Assembly (NCBI RefSeq): GCF_030581075.1
Contig: NZ_JAUQSW010000002.1
Span: 62,001-126,000 of the forward strand
Length of the DNA stretch: 64,000 nt
Reading direction: 5' to 3'
DNA from: Hymenobacter cheonanensis
Lineage (GTDB): Bacteria > Bacteroidota > Bacteroidia > Cytophagales > Hymenobacteraceae
The notes below the pieces were generated by a model. It searched no databases, was not told the origin of the DNA, and saw only the letters and a list, made by a program, of their open reading frames with translations. The translations under genes were made by a program, and so were the position numbers. Shown here piece by piece: positions 47,785 through 56,861 of this stretch (position 1 is its first letter; the number at the start of each line of letters is the position of its first letter).

Positions 47785-49437
47785 TTGAAACGACGTGATT
47801 TTGTGGGCCTCACCGGCCTTGCTACCGGCGCCTTGCTGCTGCCTCATTTTCCGGGTATGGGCGGCACCCTCGTAGACCCCGCCCGCCTGCTGGAGCCCGG
47901 CCTCGACGTGGCCCAGAAAAAGCGCCTGGCCGACGTGGCCCTGAACGCCGCCAAAAGCGCCGGCGCCAGCTACGCCGACGTGCGCATTGGCCGCTACCTC
48001 AACCAGAGCATTTTCACCCGCGAAAAGCAGGTGCAGAATATTGCCAGCGGCGAGAGCTTTGGGGCCGGCGTGCGCGTGATTGCCAGCGGCAGCTGGGGCT
48101 TCGCGGCCACTAACAACGTGAGCGAGGCCGGGCTGGCCCAGGCCGCCCGGCTGGCCGTGGCCATGGCCAAAGCCAACGCCAAAACCCAGAAAGAGCCCGT
48201 GAACCTGGCCGCCCAGCAAGGCTATGGCCAGGTGAGCTGGAAGACGCCCATCAAGCAAAATGCCTTCGAAGTGCCGGTGGCGCAGAAGGCCGAGCTGCTG
48301 CTGGCTGCCAATGCCGCTGCCCTCGCCAACGGTGCCAACTTCGTCAATTCCAGCCTGTTTCAGATAAACGAGCAGAAGTACTTTGCCAGCACCGACGGCT
48401 CGTATATCGACCAGGACGTGCACCGCATCTGGCCCACCTTCTCGGTCACGGCCATCGACCGGGCTAGCGGTAAGTTCAAAACCCGCGACGCGCTCAGCTC
48501 GCCCATGGGCCTGGGCTACGAGTACCTCTCGCCCCAGGCCGCCGATAAGGTGGCCGGCCCCAGCGGCACCGGCCTGGTGGGCTACCGCAACAGCTACGAC
48601 ATTCTGGAAGACGCCGCCCTGGCCGCCCGCCAAGCCAAGGCCAAGCTCACGGCTACCTCGGTGCTAGCCGGCAAGTACGACCTTGTGCTCGACCCTAACC
48701 ATCTGGGGCTCACCATTCACGAGAGCATTGGCCACCCGCTGGAACTCGACCGCGTGCTGGGCTACGAGGCCAACTACGCGGGCACCAGCTTCGCTACCCT
48801 GGAGTGGCGCAAGAAAAATATTCCCTACGGCTCGAAGAACGTGACCATCGTGGCCGACAAGCTGCAACCCGGCTCACTGGGGGCGGTGGGCTACGACGAC
48901 GAGGGCGTAAAAACCAAGGAGTGGACGCTTATCGACCAGGGCAAACTTGTTGACTACGAGAAGATTCGCGACCAGGCGCACATCGTGGGCCAGAAGGAAT
49001 CGGACGGCTGCTGCTACGCCGACTCGTGGGGCGCGGTGCAGTTCCAGCGGATGCCCAACGTGAGCCTGCGCCCCGGCACCGCCAAGCTGAGCGTGGACGA
49101 CCTGATAAGCAAGGTCGACAAGGGCATCTACATTGCCGGGCGCGGCTCCTACTCAATTGACCAGCAGCGCTATAACTTCCAGTTTGGCGGCCAGGTATTC
49201 TACGCCATCGAAAAGGGCAAAATCGCCGGCATGCTCGACGACGTGGCCTACCAGGCTAATACCCAGGAGTTTTGGAATTCGTGCGCGGCGGTGTGCGACC
49301 AGAGCGATTACCGCCTGTTCGGCTCGTTCTTCGACGGCAAGGGCCAGCCCTCGCAGGTGTCGGCCGTGAGCCACGGTTCGGCCACCTCGCGCTTTAATGC
49401 GGTGAACGTGATTAATACCGGGCGCAAACTTGGGTAA
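47785..49437 (+). CDS. TldD-type metalloprotease with Tat signal (paralogue 1)
   Basis: A 550-aa member of the TldD/PmbA family (zinc protease subunit TldD). The TTG start gives MKRRDFVGLTGLATGALLLP, a twin-arginine signal (RRDFVG) with a hydrophobic stretch, so export in folded form by Tat is expected. The N-terminal domain begins KKRLADVALNAAKSAGASYA, then DVRIGRYLNQS and REKQVQNIASGESFG. The Zn motif HExxxH is HESIGH at H312/E313/H317. Later features are TLEWRKKNIPYGSKNV, SDGCCY and the C-terminal FQFGGQVFYAIEKGKI. TldD normally works as a heterodimer with TldE. No TldE gene follows directly, so it may share the partners encoded downstream. Confidence 0.9.
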   Translation: MKRRDFVGLTGLATGALLLPHFPGMGGTLVDPARLLEPGLDVAQKKRLADVALNAAKSAGASYADVRIGRYLNQSIFTREKQVQNIASGESFGAGVRVIASGSWGFAATNNVSEAGLAQAARLAVAMAKANAKTQKEPVNLAAQQGYGQVSWKTPIKQNAFEVPVAQKAELLLAANAAALANGANFVNSSLFQINEQKYFASTDGSYIDQDVHRIWPTFSVTAIDRASGKFKTRDALSSPMGLGYEYLSPQAADKVAGPSGTGLVGYRNSYDILEDAALAARQAKAKLTATSVLAGKYDLVLDPNHLGLTIHESIGHPLELDRVLGYEANYAGTSFATLEWRKKNIPYGSKNVTIVADKLQPGSLGAVGYDDEGVKTKEWTLIDQGKLVDYEKIRDQAHIVGQKESDGCCYADSWGAVQFQRMPNVSLRPGTAKLSVDDLISKVDKGIYIAGRGSYSIDQQRYNFQFGGQVFYAIEKGKIAGMLDDVAYQANTQEFWNSCAAVCDQSDYRLFGSFFDGKGQPSQVSAVSHGSATSRFNAVNVINTGRKLG

Positions 49438-49442
49438 CGAAC

Positions 49443-49603
49443 GGCCCCACCCCCGGCCCCTCCCCTGCGGGGGAGGGGAGCCATTCGTCAACAGACATTA
49501 GCAAACGTTCGGCTCCCCTCCCCCGCAGAGGAGCCAAACGTCAACAGACGTTAGCAAACGTTCAGCTCCCCTCCCCCGCAGGGGAGGGGCCGGGGGTGGG
49601 GCC
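49443..49603. repeat. C-rich palindrome enclosing 53-nt tandem repeats
   Basis: GGCCCCACCCCCGGCCCCTC plus CCCTGCGG (49443-49470) is the exact complement of 49576-49603. Inside, a unit beginning CGTCAACAGAC(A/G)TTAGC and ending CTCCCCTCCCCCGCAG occurs twice, at 49486 and 49539 (period 53). The whole block fills the gap between the first two tldD genes. It codes for nothing. Confidence 0.9.
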
Positions 49604-49665
49604 CACGCCAGGGTATTTTCTCTAATCATTTTCTCTATCTCTCAAACCTTTACCTTCCTTCTCCC

Positions 49666-51318
49666 TTGAACAGACGCGACTTTGTAGGCCTCACCGGCCT
49701 CGCCACCGGAGCCCTCTGGCTCCCCAACTTTCCGAGCCTGGCCGGCAACCTCGTGGACCCGGCGCAGTTGCTGGAGCCCGGCCTCGACGTGGCCGCCAAG
49801 AAGCGGCTAGCCGACGTGGCCCTGAACGCGGCCAAGGCCGCCGGCGCTACCTACGCCGACATTCGTATTCAGCGCACGCTCAACCAGAGCGTTTTTACCC
49901 GCGAAAAGCAGGTGCAGGGCATTGCCAGCATCGAGAGCCTGGGGGTGGGCATCCGGGTGATTGCCAACGGCACCTGGGGCTTTGCCTCGACCAACAACGT
50001 GACCGATGCGGGCATTGCCAAAACTGCCCAGCAGGCCGTGGCCATTGCCAAGGCCAACTCGAAGGTGCAGAAGGAGCCCGTGAAGCTAGCCCCCCAAAGG
50101 GGCTACGGCGACGTGGCCTGGAAGACGCCGATTGAGAAAAATGCCTTCGAGGTGCCCATCAAGGAAAAGGCCGATTTGCTGCTGGCTGCCAACGCCACGG
50201 CCCTCGCCAACGGCGCATCGTTCGTGAACTCGGCCCTCTTTCAAGTGAATGAGCAGAAGTACTTTGCCAGCACCGACGGCTCGTATATCGACCAGGATAT
50301 TCACCGCATCTACCCCACATTTGGGGTGACGGTGGTGGACCGGGCCAGCGGCAAGTTCCGCTCGCGCCAGAGCTTAAGCTCGCCCATGGGCATGGGCTAC
50401 GAGTACCTCACGCCCAAGGCGGCCGACAAGGTGGCTGGCCCTACCGGCTCGGACGTAATTGGCTACAAAAACAGCTACGACATTCTGGAAGACGCCGCTC
50501 GCGCCGCCAAGCAAACCAAGCAGAAGCTGACCTGCAAGAGCGTGGTGCCGGGCAAATACGACCTCATTCTGGACCCCCACCACCTGGGCCTGACTATCCA
50601 CGAAAGTGTGGGCCACCCCACCGAACTCGACCGCGTGCTGGGCTACGAGGCCAACTTTGCGGGCACCTCGTTTGCCACCCTGGAGTGGCGCAAGAAGAAC
50701 ATTCCCTACGGCTCGAAAAACGTGACCATCGTGGCCGATAAGCTGCAGCCCAATTCGCTGGGGGCGGTGGGCTACGACGACGAGGGCGTGAAAACCAAGG
50801 AGTGGACCATCATCGACCAGGGCAAGCTCATCGACTACCAGAAAATCCGCGACCAGGCCGCCATTGTGGGCCAGAGCGCCTCGGATGGCTGCTGCTACTC
50901 GCAGTCGTGGCGCGATGTGCAGTTTCAGCGCATGGCCAACATCAGCCTGCGCCCCAGCGCCACCAAACGCAGCGTGGATGAGCTGGTGAGCGGCGTGGAC
51001 AAGGGCATCTACATTGCCGGCAACGGCTCGTTTTCGATTGACCAGCAGCGCTATAACTCGCAGTTTGGCGGCCAGGTATTTTACGCCATCGAGAAAGGCA
51101 AAATTACGGAAATGCTTGAAGACGTGGCCTACCAGACCAACACCCTCGAATTCTGGGGGGCCTGCCAGGGCTCGTGCGACGCCTCCGACTACCGCTTTGC
51201 GGGCTTTTTCAACGACGGCAAGGGCCAGCCCTCGCAAAGCTCGGCCGTGAGCCACGGCTCGGCCACCACGCGCTTCAACGGCGTGAACGTAATTAATACG
51301 GCCCGCAAAATAGGCTAA
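49666..51318 (+). CDS. TldD-type metalloprotease with Tat signal (paralogue 2)
   Basis: This 550-aa protein is collinear with paralogue 1 without visible gaps. The TTG start gives MNRRDFVGLTGLATGALWLP, again a twin-arginine signal. The Zn motif is HESVGH in LILDPHHLGLTIHESVGHPT. Shared stretches include NEQKYFASTDGSYIDQD, FATLEWRKKNIPYGSKNVTI and DGCCYSQSW. The C-terminal region has IDQQRYNSQFGGQVFYAIEK and FWGACQGSCDASDYRF. It is followed after 23 bp by a TldE-type gene, so the two are a co-transcribed TldD/TldE pair that ends at the terminator near 52.78 kb. The natural substrate is unknown; family members trim small peptides and antitoxins. Confidence 0.92.
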   Translation: MNRRDFVGLTGLATGALWLPNFPSLAGNLVDPAQLLEPGLDVAAKKRLADVALNAAKAAGATYADIRIQRTLNQSVFTREKQVQGIASIESLGVGIRVIANGTWGFASTNNVTDAGIAKTAQQAVAIAKANSKVQKEPVKLAPQRGYGDVAWKTPIEKNAFEVPIKEKADLLLAANATALANGASFVNSALFQVNEQKYFASTDGSYIDQDIHRIYPTFGVTVVDRASGKFRSRQSLSSPMGMGYEYLTPKAADKVAGPTGSDVIGYKNSYDILEDAARAAKQTKQKLTCKSVVPGKYDLILDPHHLGLTIHESVGHPTELDRVLGYEANFAGTSFATLEWRKKNIPYGSKNVTIVADKLQPNSLGAVGYDDEGVKTKEWTIIDQGKLIDYQKIRDQAAIVGQSASDGCCYSQSWRDVQFQRMANISLRPSATKRSVDELVSGVDKGIYIAGNGSFSIDQQRYNSQFGGQVFYAIEKGKITEMLEDVAYQTNTLEFWGACQGSCDASDYRFAGFFNDGKGQPSQSSAVSHGSATTRFNGVNVINTARKIG

Positions 51319-51341
51319 TAATTCGCAATCAAGTACCTACA

Positions 51342-52676
51342 ATGGCAATTCTCTCCCAAACCGAAGCGCAGGACATTCTCAAGAAGGTCATCAGCTTCAG
51401 CACCGCCGATGAGTGCGACGCGACGCTCAACGGCAGCCTCGAAGGCAACGTGCGCTCGGCGCGCAACTCCATCAGCACGGCCGGCGCCGTCGACAACGTG
51501 TCCTTGGCCGTGACGTCGTACTTCGGCAAGCGCTCGGGCACCGCTACGTGTAATCAGTTCGATGAGGCTACGCTGCGTCGCTGCGTGCAGCGCGCCGAGG
51601 AAATAGCCCGGCTAGCCCCCGAGAGCCCCGAGTACATGCCGCTGCTCGGGCCGCAGACGTATCTGTCGTCGCCCCAGTCGTTTGCGGCCAGCACGGCGGG
51701 CATCACCCCCGACTACCGGGCTAGCCAGATGGCGGCCAGCATGCAGTACTGCGACCAGAAAAAACTGTCGTCGGCCGGCTTTCTGAACGACCAGGCGGGC
51801 TTCGTGGCCAAGCGCAACTCCAAGGGCCTCGAAGCCTATCAGCGCACGACCAACCTCGACTTCAGCATCACAGTGCGCACCCTCGATGGCATGGGCTCGG
51901 GCTACGCGGCTACCGATTTTACCGACATCAAGAACTTCGACGCGGCGCGCCTCACGGCGGTAGCGGCCAGCAAGGCCTCGTCGTCGGTGGGGGCCAAGGC
52001 GATTGAGCCGGGCAAGTACACCGTTATTCTGGAGCCGAATGCGCTGGTGTCGGGCTCCGATGCCTCGCTGCTAGGGGCGCTGATGCGCTCGTTCGACGCG
52101 CGCTCGGCCGACGAGGGGCGCAGCTTCCTCAGCAAGAAGGGCGGCGGCAACCGCAAGGGCGAAAAGCTGTTCGATGAGCGCGTTACGATTTACTCGGACC
52201 CCACCAACGCCGAGGTGCCCGACCTCACGTTCTCGGGTGATGGCCGCCCGCAGCAGCGCACCACCTGGATTGAAAAGGGCGTGGTGAAAAACCTCTACGC
52301 CTCGCGCTACTGGGCCGAGAAGACCGGCGTACCGTCGCTGCCCGGTCCCGGCGGCTTCATTATGGAAGGTGGCACGCAGAGCACCGCCGACCTCATCAAG
52401 GGCACGGCCAAGGGCATCTTGGTGACGCGCCTGTGGTACATCCGCCCCGTCGACCCGCAAACGCTGTTGTTCACGGGCCTCACCCGCGACGGAACGTTCT
52501 ACATCGAGAACGGCGCTATCAAGTTTCCGGTCAAGAACTTCCGCTTCAACGAGAGCCCCATTATCATGCTCAATAACCTGGAGGCCATCGGCCGCCCGGT
52601 GCGGCTAGCCGGCAATTTGGTGCCGCCGCTTAAAATTCGGGACTTCACCTTCACGAGCCTGTCGGATGCCGTGTAA
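51342..52676 (+). CDS. TldE/PmbA-type protease subunit (paralogue 1)
   Basis: A 444-aa partner subunit of TldD. It begins MAILSQTEAQDILKKVISFS without any signal peptide or twin-arginine motif. Family features are ADECDATLNGSLEGNVRSAR, FGKRSGTATCNQFDEATLRR, IEPGKYTVILEPNALVSG and EGRSFLSKKGGGNRKGEKLF. The C-terminal part contains GGTQSTADLIKGTAKGILVT and LFTGLTRDGTFYIENG. The HExxxH zinc motif is absent, as expected for TldE. It lies 23 bp downstream of a Tat-dependent TldD. If the dimer works outside the cytoplasm this subunit must be carried along by its partner (inference). Confidence 0.92.
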   Translation: MAILSQTEAQDILKKVISFSTADECDATLNGSLEGNVRSARNSISTAGAVDNVSLAVTSYFGKRSGTATCNQFDEATLRRCVQRAEEIARLAPESPEYMPLLGPQTYLSSPQSFAASTAGITPDYRASQMAASMQYCDQKKLSSAGFLNDQAGFVAKRNSKGLEAYQRTTNLDFSITVRTLDGMGSGYAATDFTDIKNFDAARLTAVAASKASSSVGAKAIEPGKYTVILEPNALVSGSDASLLGALMRSFDARSADEGRSFLSKKGGGNRKGEKLFDERVTIYSDPTNAEVPDLTFSGDGRPQQRTTWIEKGVVKNLYASRYWAEKTGVPSLPGPGGFIMEGGTQSTADLIKGTAKGILVTRLWYIRPVDPQTLLFTGLTRDGTFYIENGAIKFPVKNFRFNESPIIMLNNLEAIGRPVRLAGNLVPPLKIRDFTFTSLSDAV

Positions 52677-52762
52677 CGTTTTCGGGTTTGGCGCGATACC
52701 TGGCGGTGCCGGGCGCTCGGGCCACGCAGGCCGCTTCTGATTCCGAAGCGGGCTAGCCACGC

Positions 52763-52797
52763 AAAAGAGCGGCCGGGCAACTGAGCCGCTCTTTTTT
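52763..52797 (+). terminator. Terminator between the two tldD-tldE pairs
   Basis: The stem AAAAGAGCGGC / GCCGCTCTTTT with an 11-nt loop is followed by further T. It separates the 49.7-52.7 kb pair from the 52.9-55.9 kb pair. Confidence 0.85.
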
Positions 52798-52864
52798 GCA
52801 TCTGCCGGAACTAGCTTGCCGCAGCCAACTTCTTTCAGTCAACCTTTTACACCTTTTTTCTGCC

Positions 52865-54514
52865 ATGAACAGACGTGACTTTGTGGGCCTCACCGGCCTG
52901 GGCGCCACGGCCCTGCTGCTGCCGAGCCTACCCGGCTTCGGGGCCAAACGCGTGGACCCCAGCCGGCTGCTGGAGCCCGGCGCCGACACTATCCTGAAAA
53001 AGCGCCTCGCCGACGCAGCACTCAATGCCGCCAAAAGCGCGGGCGCCAGCTACGCCGACGTGCGCATCGGGCGCTCGCTCAACCAATACGTGTTTGCCCG
53101 CGAAAAGCAGGTGCAGAACATCGTGAGCACCGAGAGCTACGGCGTAGGCATTCGGGTGCTGGTGAATGGCTGCTGGGGCTTTGCCTCCACGAGCGTGGTA
53201 ACCGAGGCTAGCCTGGCCGCTACCGCCCGCCTGGCCGCCGACATTGCCAAGGCCAACAAGCTGGTACTGAAGGAGCCCGTGCAGCTAGCCCCGCAGCAGG
53301 GCTACGGCGAGGTAAGCTGGAAAACGCCCATCGTGCAGAGCGCTTTTGAGGTGCCGGTGAAGCAAAAGGCCGACCTGTTGCTGGCCGCCAACGCGGCCGC
53401 GATGGATGCCGGGGCCAACTACATCAACTCGGCCCTCTTCCAGGTGAATGAGCAGAAGTATTTTGCCAGCACCGATGGCTCGTACATCGACCAGGATATT
53501 CACCGCCTCTGGCCCACCTTCAACGTCACGGCCGTGGATACCAAATCGGGTAAGTTCCGCTCGCGCGAGGCCCTGAGCGCGCCCGTGGGGCTGGGCTACG
53601 AGTACCTCACGCCCAGCGCCGCCGAGCAGGTGCGCGGCCCGCAGGGCACTGATACCGTAGGCTATAAGCTGCGCTACGACATCCTGGCCGACGCCGCCCT
53701 GGCCGGCAAGCAAGCTAAGGCTAAATTAACCATGAAATCGGTGACGCCCGGCAAGTACGACCTCGTGCTCGACCCCGGCCACCTGGGCCTCACCATCCAC
53801 GAAAGTGTGGGCCACCCCACCGAACTTGACCGCGTGCTGGGCTACGAGGCCAACTACGCGGGCACCTCGTTTGCGACGCTGGAATGGAAGGCCAAGAACC
53901 TGCCCTACGGCTCGCCGCAAGTCAACATCGTGGCCGATAAAACGCAGCCCGGCTCGGTCGGCAACGTGGGCTGGGACGACGAGGGCGTGAAAACCAAGGA
54001 GTGGGACATCATCCGGGCCGGCAAGCTCGTGGACTACCAGAAAATCCGCGACCAGGCGCACATTGTGGGCCAGAAGGCCAGCGACGGCTGCTGCTACGCC
54101 CAGTCGTGGGAAGACGTGCAGTTTCAGCGCATGGCCAACATCAGCCTCAAGCCCGGCCCTGGCAAGCTGAGCGTGGACGAGATGGTGAGCAAGGTGGACA
54201 AGGGTATTTACATCGCCGGCGCGGGCTCGTTCAGCATTGACCAGCAGCGCTTTAACTTTCAGTTTGGCGGGCAATTATTCTTCGCCATCGAGAAAGGCAA
54301 AATCACGGAGCCGCTCGAAGACGTGGCCTACCAGTCGAACACCCAGGAATTCTGGGGCGCCTGCCAGGGCTCGTGCGATGCTTCAGACTACCGCCTGTTT
54401 GGCACCTTCTTCGACGGCAAGGGCCAGCCGGCGCAGGTATCGTCGGTGAGCCACGGCTCGGCCACCACGCGCTTCAACGGTGTGAACGTGATTAACACGG
54501 CCCGCAAAGTTTAG
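52865..54514 (+). CDS. TldD-type metalloprotease with Tat signal (paralogue 3)
   Basis: A 549-aa protein. I choose ATG 52865 (MNRRDFVGLTGLGATALLLP) because it matches the TTG starts of the other two paralogues. The open frame from 52796 begins inside the terminator. It has a twin-arginine signal and the Zn motif HESVGH in LVLDPGHLGLTIHESVGHPT. Differences from paralogues 1 and 2 include YGSPQVNIVADKTQPGSVGN in place of the YGSKN version. The C-terminal FWGACQGSCDASDYRLFGTF is common to paralogues 2 and 3 but differs in paralogue 1 (NSCAAVCDQSDYRLF). It is followed after 32 bp by a second TldE-type gene. Confidence 0.92.
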   Translation: MNRRDFVGLTGLGATALLLPSLPGFGAKRVDPSRLLEPGADTILKKRLADAALNAAKSAGASYADVRIGRSLNQYVFAREKQVQNIVSTESYGVGIRVLVNGCWGFASTSVVTEASLAATARLAADIAKANKLVLKEPVQLAPQQGYGEVSWKTPIVQSAFEVPVKQKADLLLAANAAAMDAGANYINSALFQVNEQKYFASTDGSYIDQDIHRLWPTFNVTAVDTKSGKFRSREALSAPVGLGYEYLTPSAAEQVRGPQGTDTVGYKLRYDILADAALAGKQAKAKLTMKSVTPGKYDLVLDPGHLGLTIHESVGHPTELDRVLGYEANYAGTSFATLEWKAKNLPYGSPQVNIVADKTQPGSVGNVGWDDEGVKTKEWDIIRAGKLVDYQKIRDQAHIVGQKASDGCCYAQSWEDVQFQRMANISLKPGPGKLSVDEMVSKVDKGIYIAGAGSFSIDQQRFNFQFGGQLFFAIEKGKITEPLEDVAYQSNTQEFWGACQGSCDASDYRLFGTFFDGKGQPAQVSSVSHGSATTRFNGVNVINTARKV

Positions 54515-54546
54515 CCCTAGCCACTCCTCTACTTAGCACAACCATC

Positions 54547-55872
54547 ATGGCTATTCTCTCCAAAGACGAAGCCCAGGCTTTACTCAAAAAAGTCCTCACC
54601 TACACCACCGCCGATGAGTGCGAGGCCTCGCTGCGCGGGCGCACCAGCGGCAACATCCGCTACGCCCGCAACAGCGTGAGCACGGCCGGCGCCCAGGACA
54701 GCGTGTCGCTGGCCGTGGAAGCACGCTTTGGCAAGCGCAGCGGCATTGCCACCTGCAACGAGTTTGACGAGGCCACCCTGCGCCGCTGCGTGCAGCGCGC
54801 CGAGGAAATAGCCCGGCTGGCCCCCGAAAGCCCCGAGTACGTGCCCCTGCTAGGCCCCCAAACCTACCTGAGCCCGCCCTCGGCGGCCACTACCACCCTC
54901 ACGCCAGCCCTGCGCGCCCAGGCCGCCGCCGACAGCATGAACCTGTGCGCGGCCAAAAACCTTACCTCGGCGGGCTTCCTGGATGGCGGCACGAGCTTCC
55001 GGGCCATGCGCAACTCGAAGGGGTTGGAAGCCTATCAGCAATCAACCAACACCGAATTTTCGGTGACGGTGCGTACCGCTGACGGGCGCGGCTCGGGCTA
55101 CGCCATTGCCGACGTAACGGACCCCGCCAAGCTCAACACCAAGGCGCTGACCCAGCGCGCCGCCGATAAGGCTACCGGCTCGGTCAATGCCAAGGCCATT
55201 GAGCCGGGCAAGTATACCGTGATACTGGAGCCGGCCGCGCTCGTGGCCAGCGACGACCTTTCGCTGCTGGGCGGGCTAGTGGGCGGCCTCGACGCGCGCT
55301 CGGCCGACGAGGGGCGCAGCTTCATGACCAAGAAGGGCGGCGGCAATCGCAAGGGCGAAAAGCTCTTCGACGAGCGCATCAACATCTACTCCGACCCGCT
55401 CAATGCTGAGGTGCCCGGCAATGCCTTCGACGGCGACGGCCTGCCCACCCAGCGCATGAGCTGGGTCGAGAAGGGCGTGGTCAAGAACATGTACTACTCG
55501 CGCTACTGGGCCGAGAAAAACAAGGTGGCGCCCACGGCCTACCCCAACGGCTTCATCATGACGGGCGGCACCCAAAGCACCGCCGACCTCATCAAGGGCA
55601 CGGCCAAGGGTATTCTGGTCACGCGCCTGTGGTACATCCGCGAGGTCGACCCGCAAACGCTGCTCTACACCGGCCTCACCCGCGACGGCACGTTCTACAT
55701 CGAAAACGGGGCCATCAAATTCCCGATTAAGAACCTGCGCTTCAACGAAAGCCCCATTATTATGCTCAATAATATTGAGGCCATCGGCCGCCCGGTGCGG
55801 CTGGCCGGCTGCCTGGTGCCACCCCTGAAAATCCGGGATTTCACGTTCACGAGTCTGTCGGACGCCATTTAA
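54547..55872 (+). CDS. TldE/PmbA-type protease subunit (paralogue 2)
   Basis: A 441-aa protein that starts MAILSKDEAQALLKKVLTYT, without a signal peptide. It is collinear with the TldE-type protein encoded at 51342-52676 and shares VQRAEEIARLAPESPEY, IEPGKYTVILEPAALVASDD, EGRSFMTKKGGGNRKGEKLF and GGTQSTADLIKGTAKGILVT. No HExxxH motif. It is paired with the Tat-dependent TldD immediately upstream. The transcript probably ends at the palindrome that begins 22 bp after the stop codon. Confidence 0.92.
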   Translation: MAILSKDEAQALLKKVLTYTTADECEASLRGRTSGNIRYARNSVSTAGAQDSVSLAVEARFGKRSGIATCNEFDEATLRRCVQRAEEIARLAPESPEYVPLLGPQTYLSPPSAATTTLTPALRAQAAADSMNLCAAKNLTSAGFLDGGTSFRAMRNSKGLEAYQQSTNTEFSVTVRTADGRGSGYAIADVTDPAKLNTKALTQRAADKATGSVNAKAIEPGKYTVILEPAALVASDDLSLLGGLVGGLDARSADEGRSFMTKKGGGNRKGEKLFDERINIYSDPLNAEVPGNAFDGDGLPTQRMSWVEKGVVKNMYYSRYWAEKNKVAPTAYPNGFIMTGGTQSTADLIKGTAKGILVTRLWYIREVDPQTLLYTGLTRDGTFYIENGAIKFPIKNLRFNESPIIMLNNIEAIGRPVRLAGCLVPPLKIRDFTFTSLSDAI

Positions 55873-55893
55873 ATTTGACCGTGGGCGACCATT

Positions 55894-55993
55894 AAAACGT
55901 CCGTCATGCTGAGCTTGCCGAAGCATCTCTACCGCACCGCTAGGGAGCCACTCGGTAAAGATGCTTCGGCAAGCTCAGCATGACGGACGTTTT
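55894..55993. repeat. Long palindrome, GTCATGC/GAAGCATCT family (copy 3), bidirectional terminator
   Basis: The left arm 55894-55928 (35 nt, AAAACGTCCGTCATGCTGAG onward to GAAGCATCT) is the exact reverse complement of 55959-55993. The centre has a small TACCG/CGGTA stem. An A-run precedes and a T-run follows, and it lies between convergent genes. Copies near 14.5 kb and 30.2 kb share the outer GTCATGC and inner AAGCATCT. Confidence 0.92.
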
Positions 55994-56028
55994 GGCTTTT
56001 ACTAGCTAACTATCTAGCGCCGAAATAC

Positions 56029-56655
56029 CTACAGCTTGGGCAGCTGGAAGGCGGCGTAGAATTGAAACACCCGGTTTTGGAGCTGCGGGTCGTTCACGCC
56101 TTGCAGGTATTGCAGGTTGTTGATGTCGTTGAGGCCCGCCACGAAGCGGCCGCCCACGCGCACCACCGAGCCAAGCTTGAGGCCCACGCCGGCACAGAGG
56201 GCAAAATCGCCGCGCTTGTAGTTGCCGGTCGAAGCCTGGTCGACGCTCGCAAATGCCACGTTGCCACTGGAGTTGCGCACCTGCACCATGCCATCCTCAT
56301 TGGCCGCCACGAGGTAGCCAAACTGCGGCCCACCCTCCACGTACACCGGCCCGAAGGTCAGCTTCAGCAGCACCGGCACCTGAATGTAGTTGAGCTGCGT
56401 GGTGTAGTTGGTAACCGTGGTGGCGCCCTTCAGCTGCGAGCCTTGCAGCGAATACAGCAGCTCGGGCTGAATGGAAAGCGGCCCGATGAGCTTCTGCTCG
56501 TAGAAAAGCCCGGCGTGAAAATAAGTTTTGTAGGTCGCGTCTTCGCCCACGCGGCCCGTGAGCACGGCCTCGTTGATGCCGCCTTTGATGCCAAACTGCG
56601 CGTGGGCCTGGCTAGCCAGGAGAAGGCAGAAAGCTGCCAGGATAAAGTGCTTCAT
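56029..56655 (-). CDS. Outer-membrane beta-barrel protein (porin/PorT-like family)
   Basis: A 208-aa protein with a signal peptide (MKHFILAAFCLLLASQAHAQ), followed by FGIKGGINEAVLTGRVGED. This is the classic start of Bacteroidota outer membrane beta-barrel (OMP_b-brl_2/PorT-like) proteins. Alternating strands: FHAGLFYEQKLIGPLSIQPE, then LLYSLQGSQLKG, then NYIQVPVLLKLTFGPVYVEG, then GPQFGYLVAA. The C-terminal strand is VFQFYAAFQLPKL. Eight strands are likely. It is probably a small structural or adhesion-related barrel; function unknown. Confidence 0.87.
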   Translation of the reverse strand: MKHFILAAFCLLLASQAHAQFGIKGGINEAVLTGRVGEDATYKTYFHAGLFYEQKLIGPLSIQPELLYSLQGSQLKGATTVTNYTTQLNYIQVPVLLKLTFGPVYVEGGPQFGYLVAANEDGMVQVRNSSGNVAFASVDQASTGNYKRGDFALCAGVGLKLGSVVRVGGRFVAGLNDINNLQYLQGVNDPQLQNRVFQFYAAFQLPKL

Positions 56656-56861
56656 GGGTAGTGATTGTGAGTAGTTTATAAGAGCCGGGAATTCTATTTA
56701 GTAGGCTAGCGGTAGTGGCCCGCCAGTGCCTAACGCACAAGAAGGGGCTTTTGGGGTGCGCAATGGTTGCAGCCACAAAGTTTGCAACAAATGCTGTGAA
56801 TGCGGTGTGAACAGCTTTTGGGTGCAACCTTGCCGCTTCGCTTGCCGCCTTTTTCAGCACT

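Noticed and set aside
49486..49603. Possible CRISPR array from regularly spaced repeats
   Set aside because: Only two units, the repeat is the whole 53 nt with no distinct spacers, and no cas gene is near.
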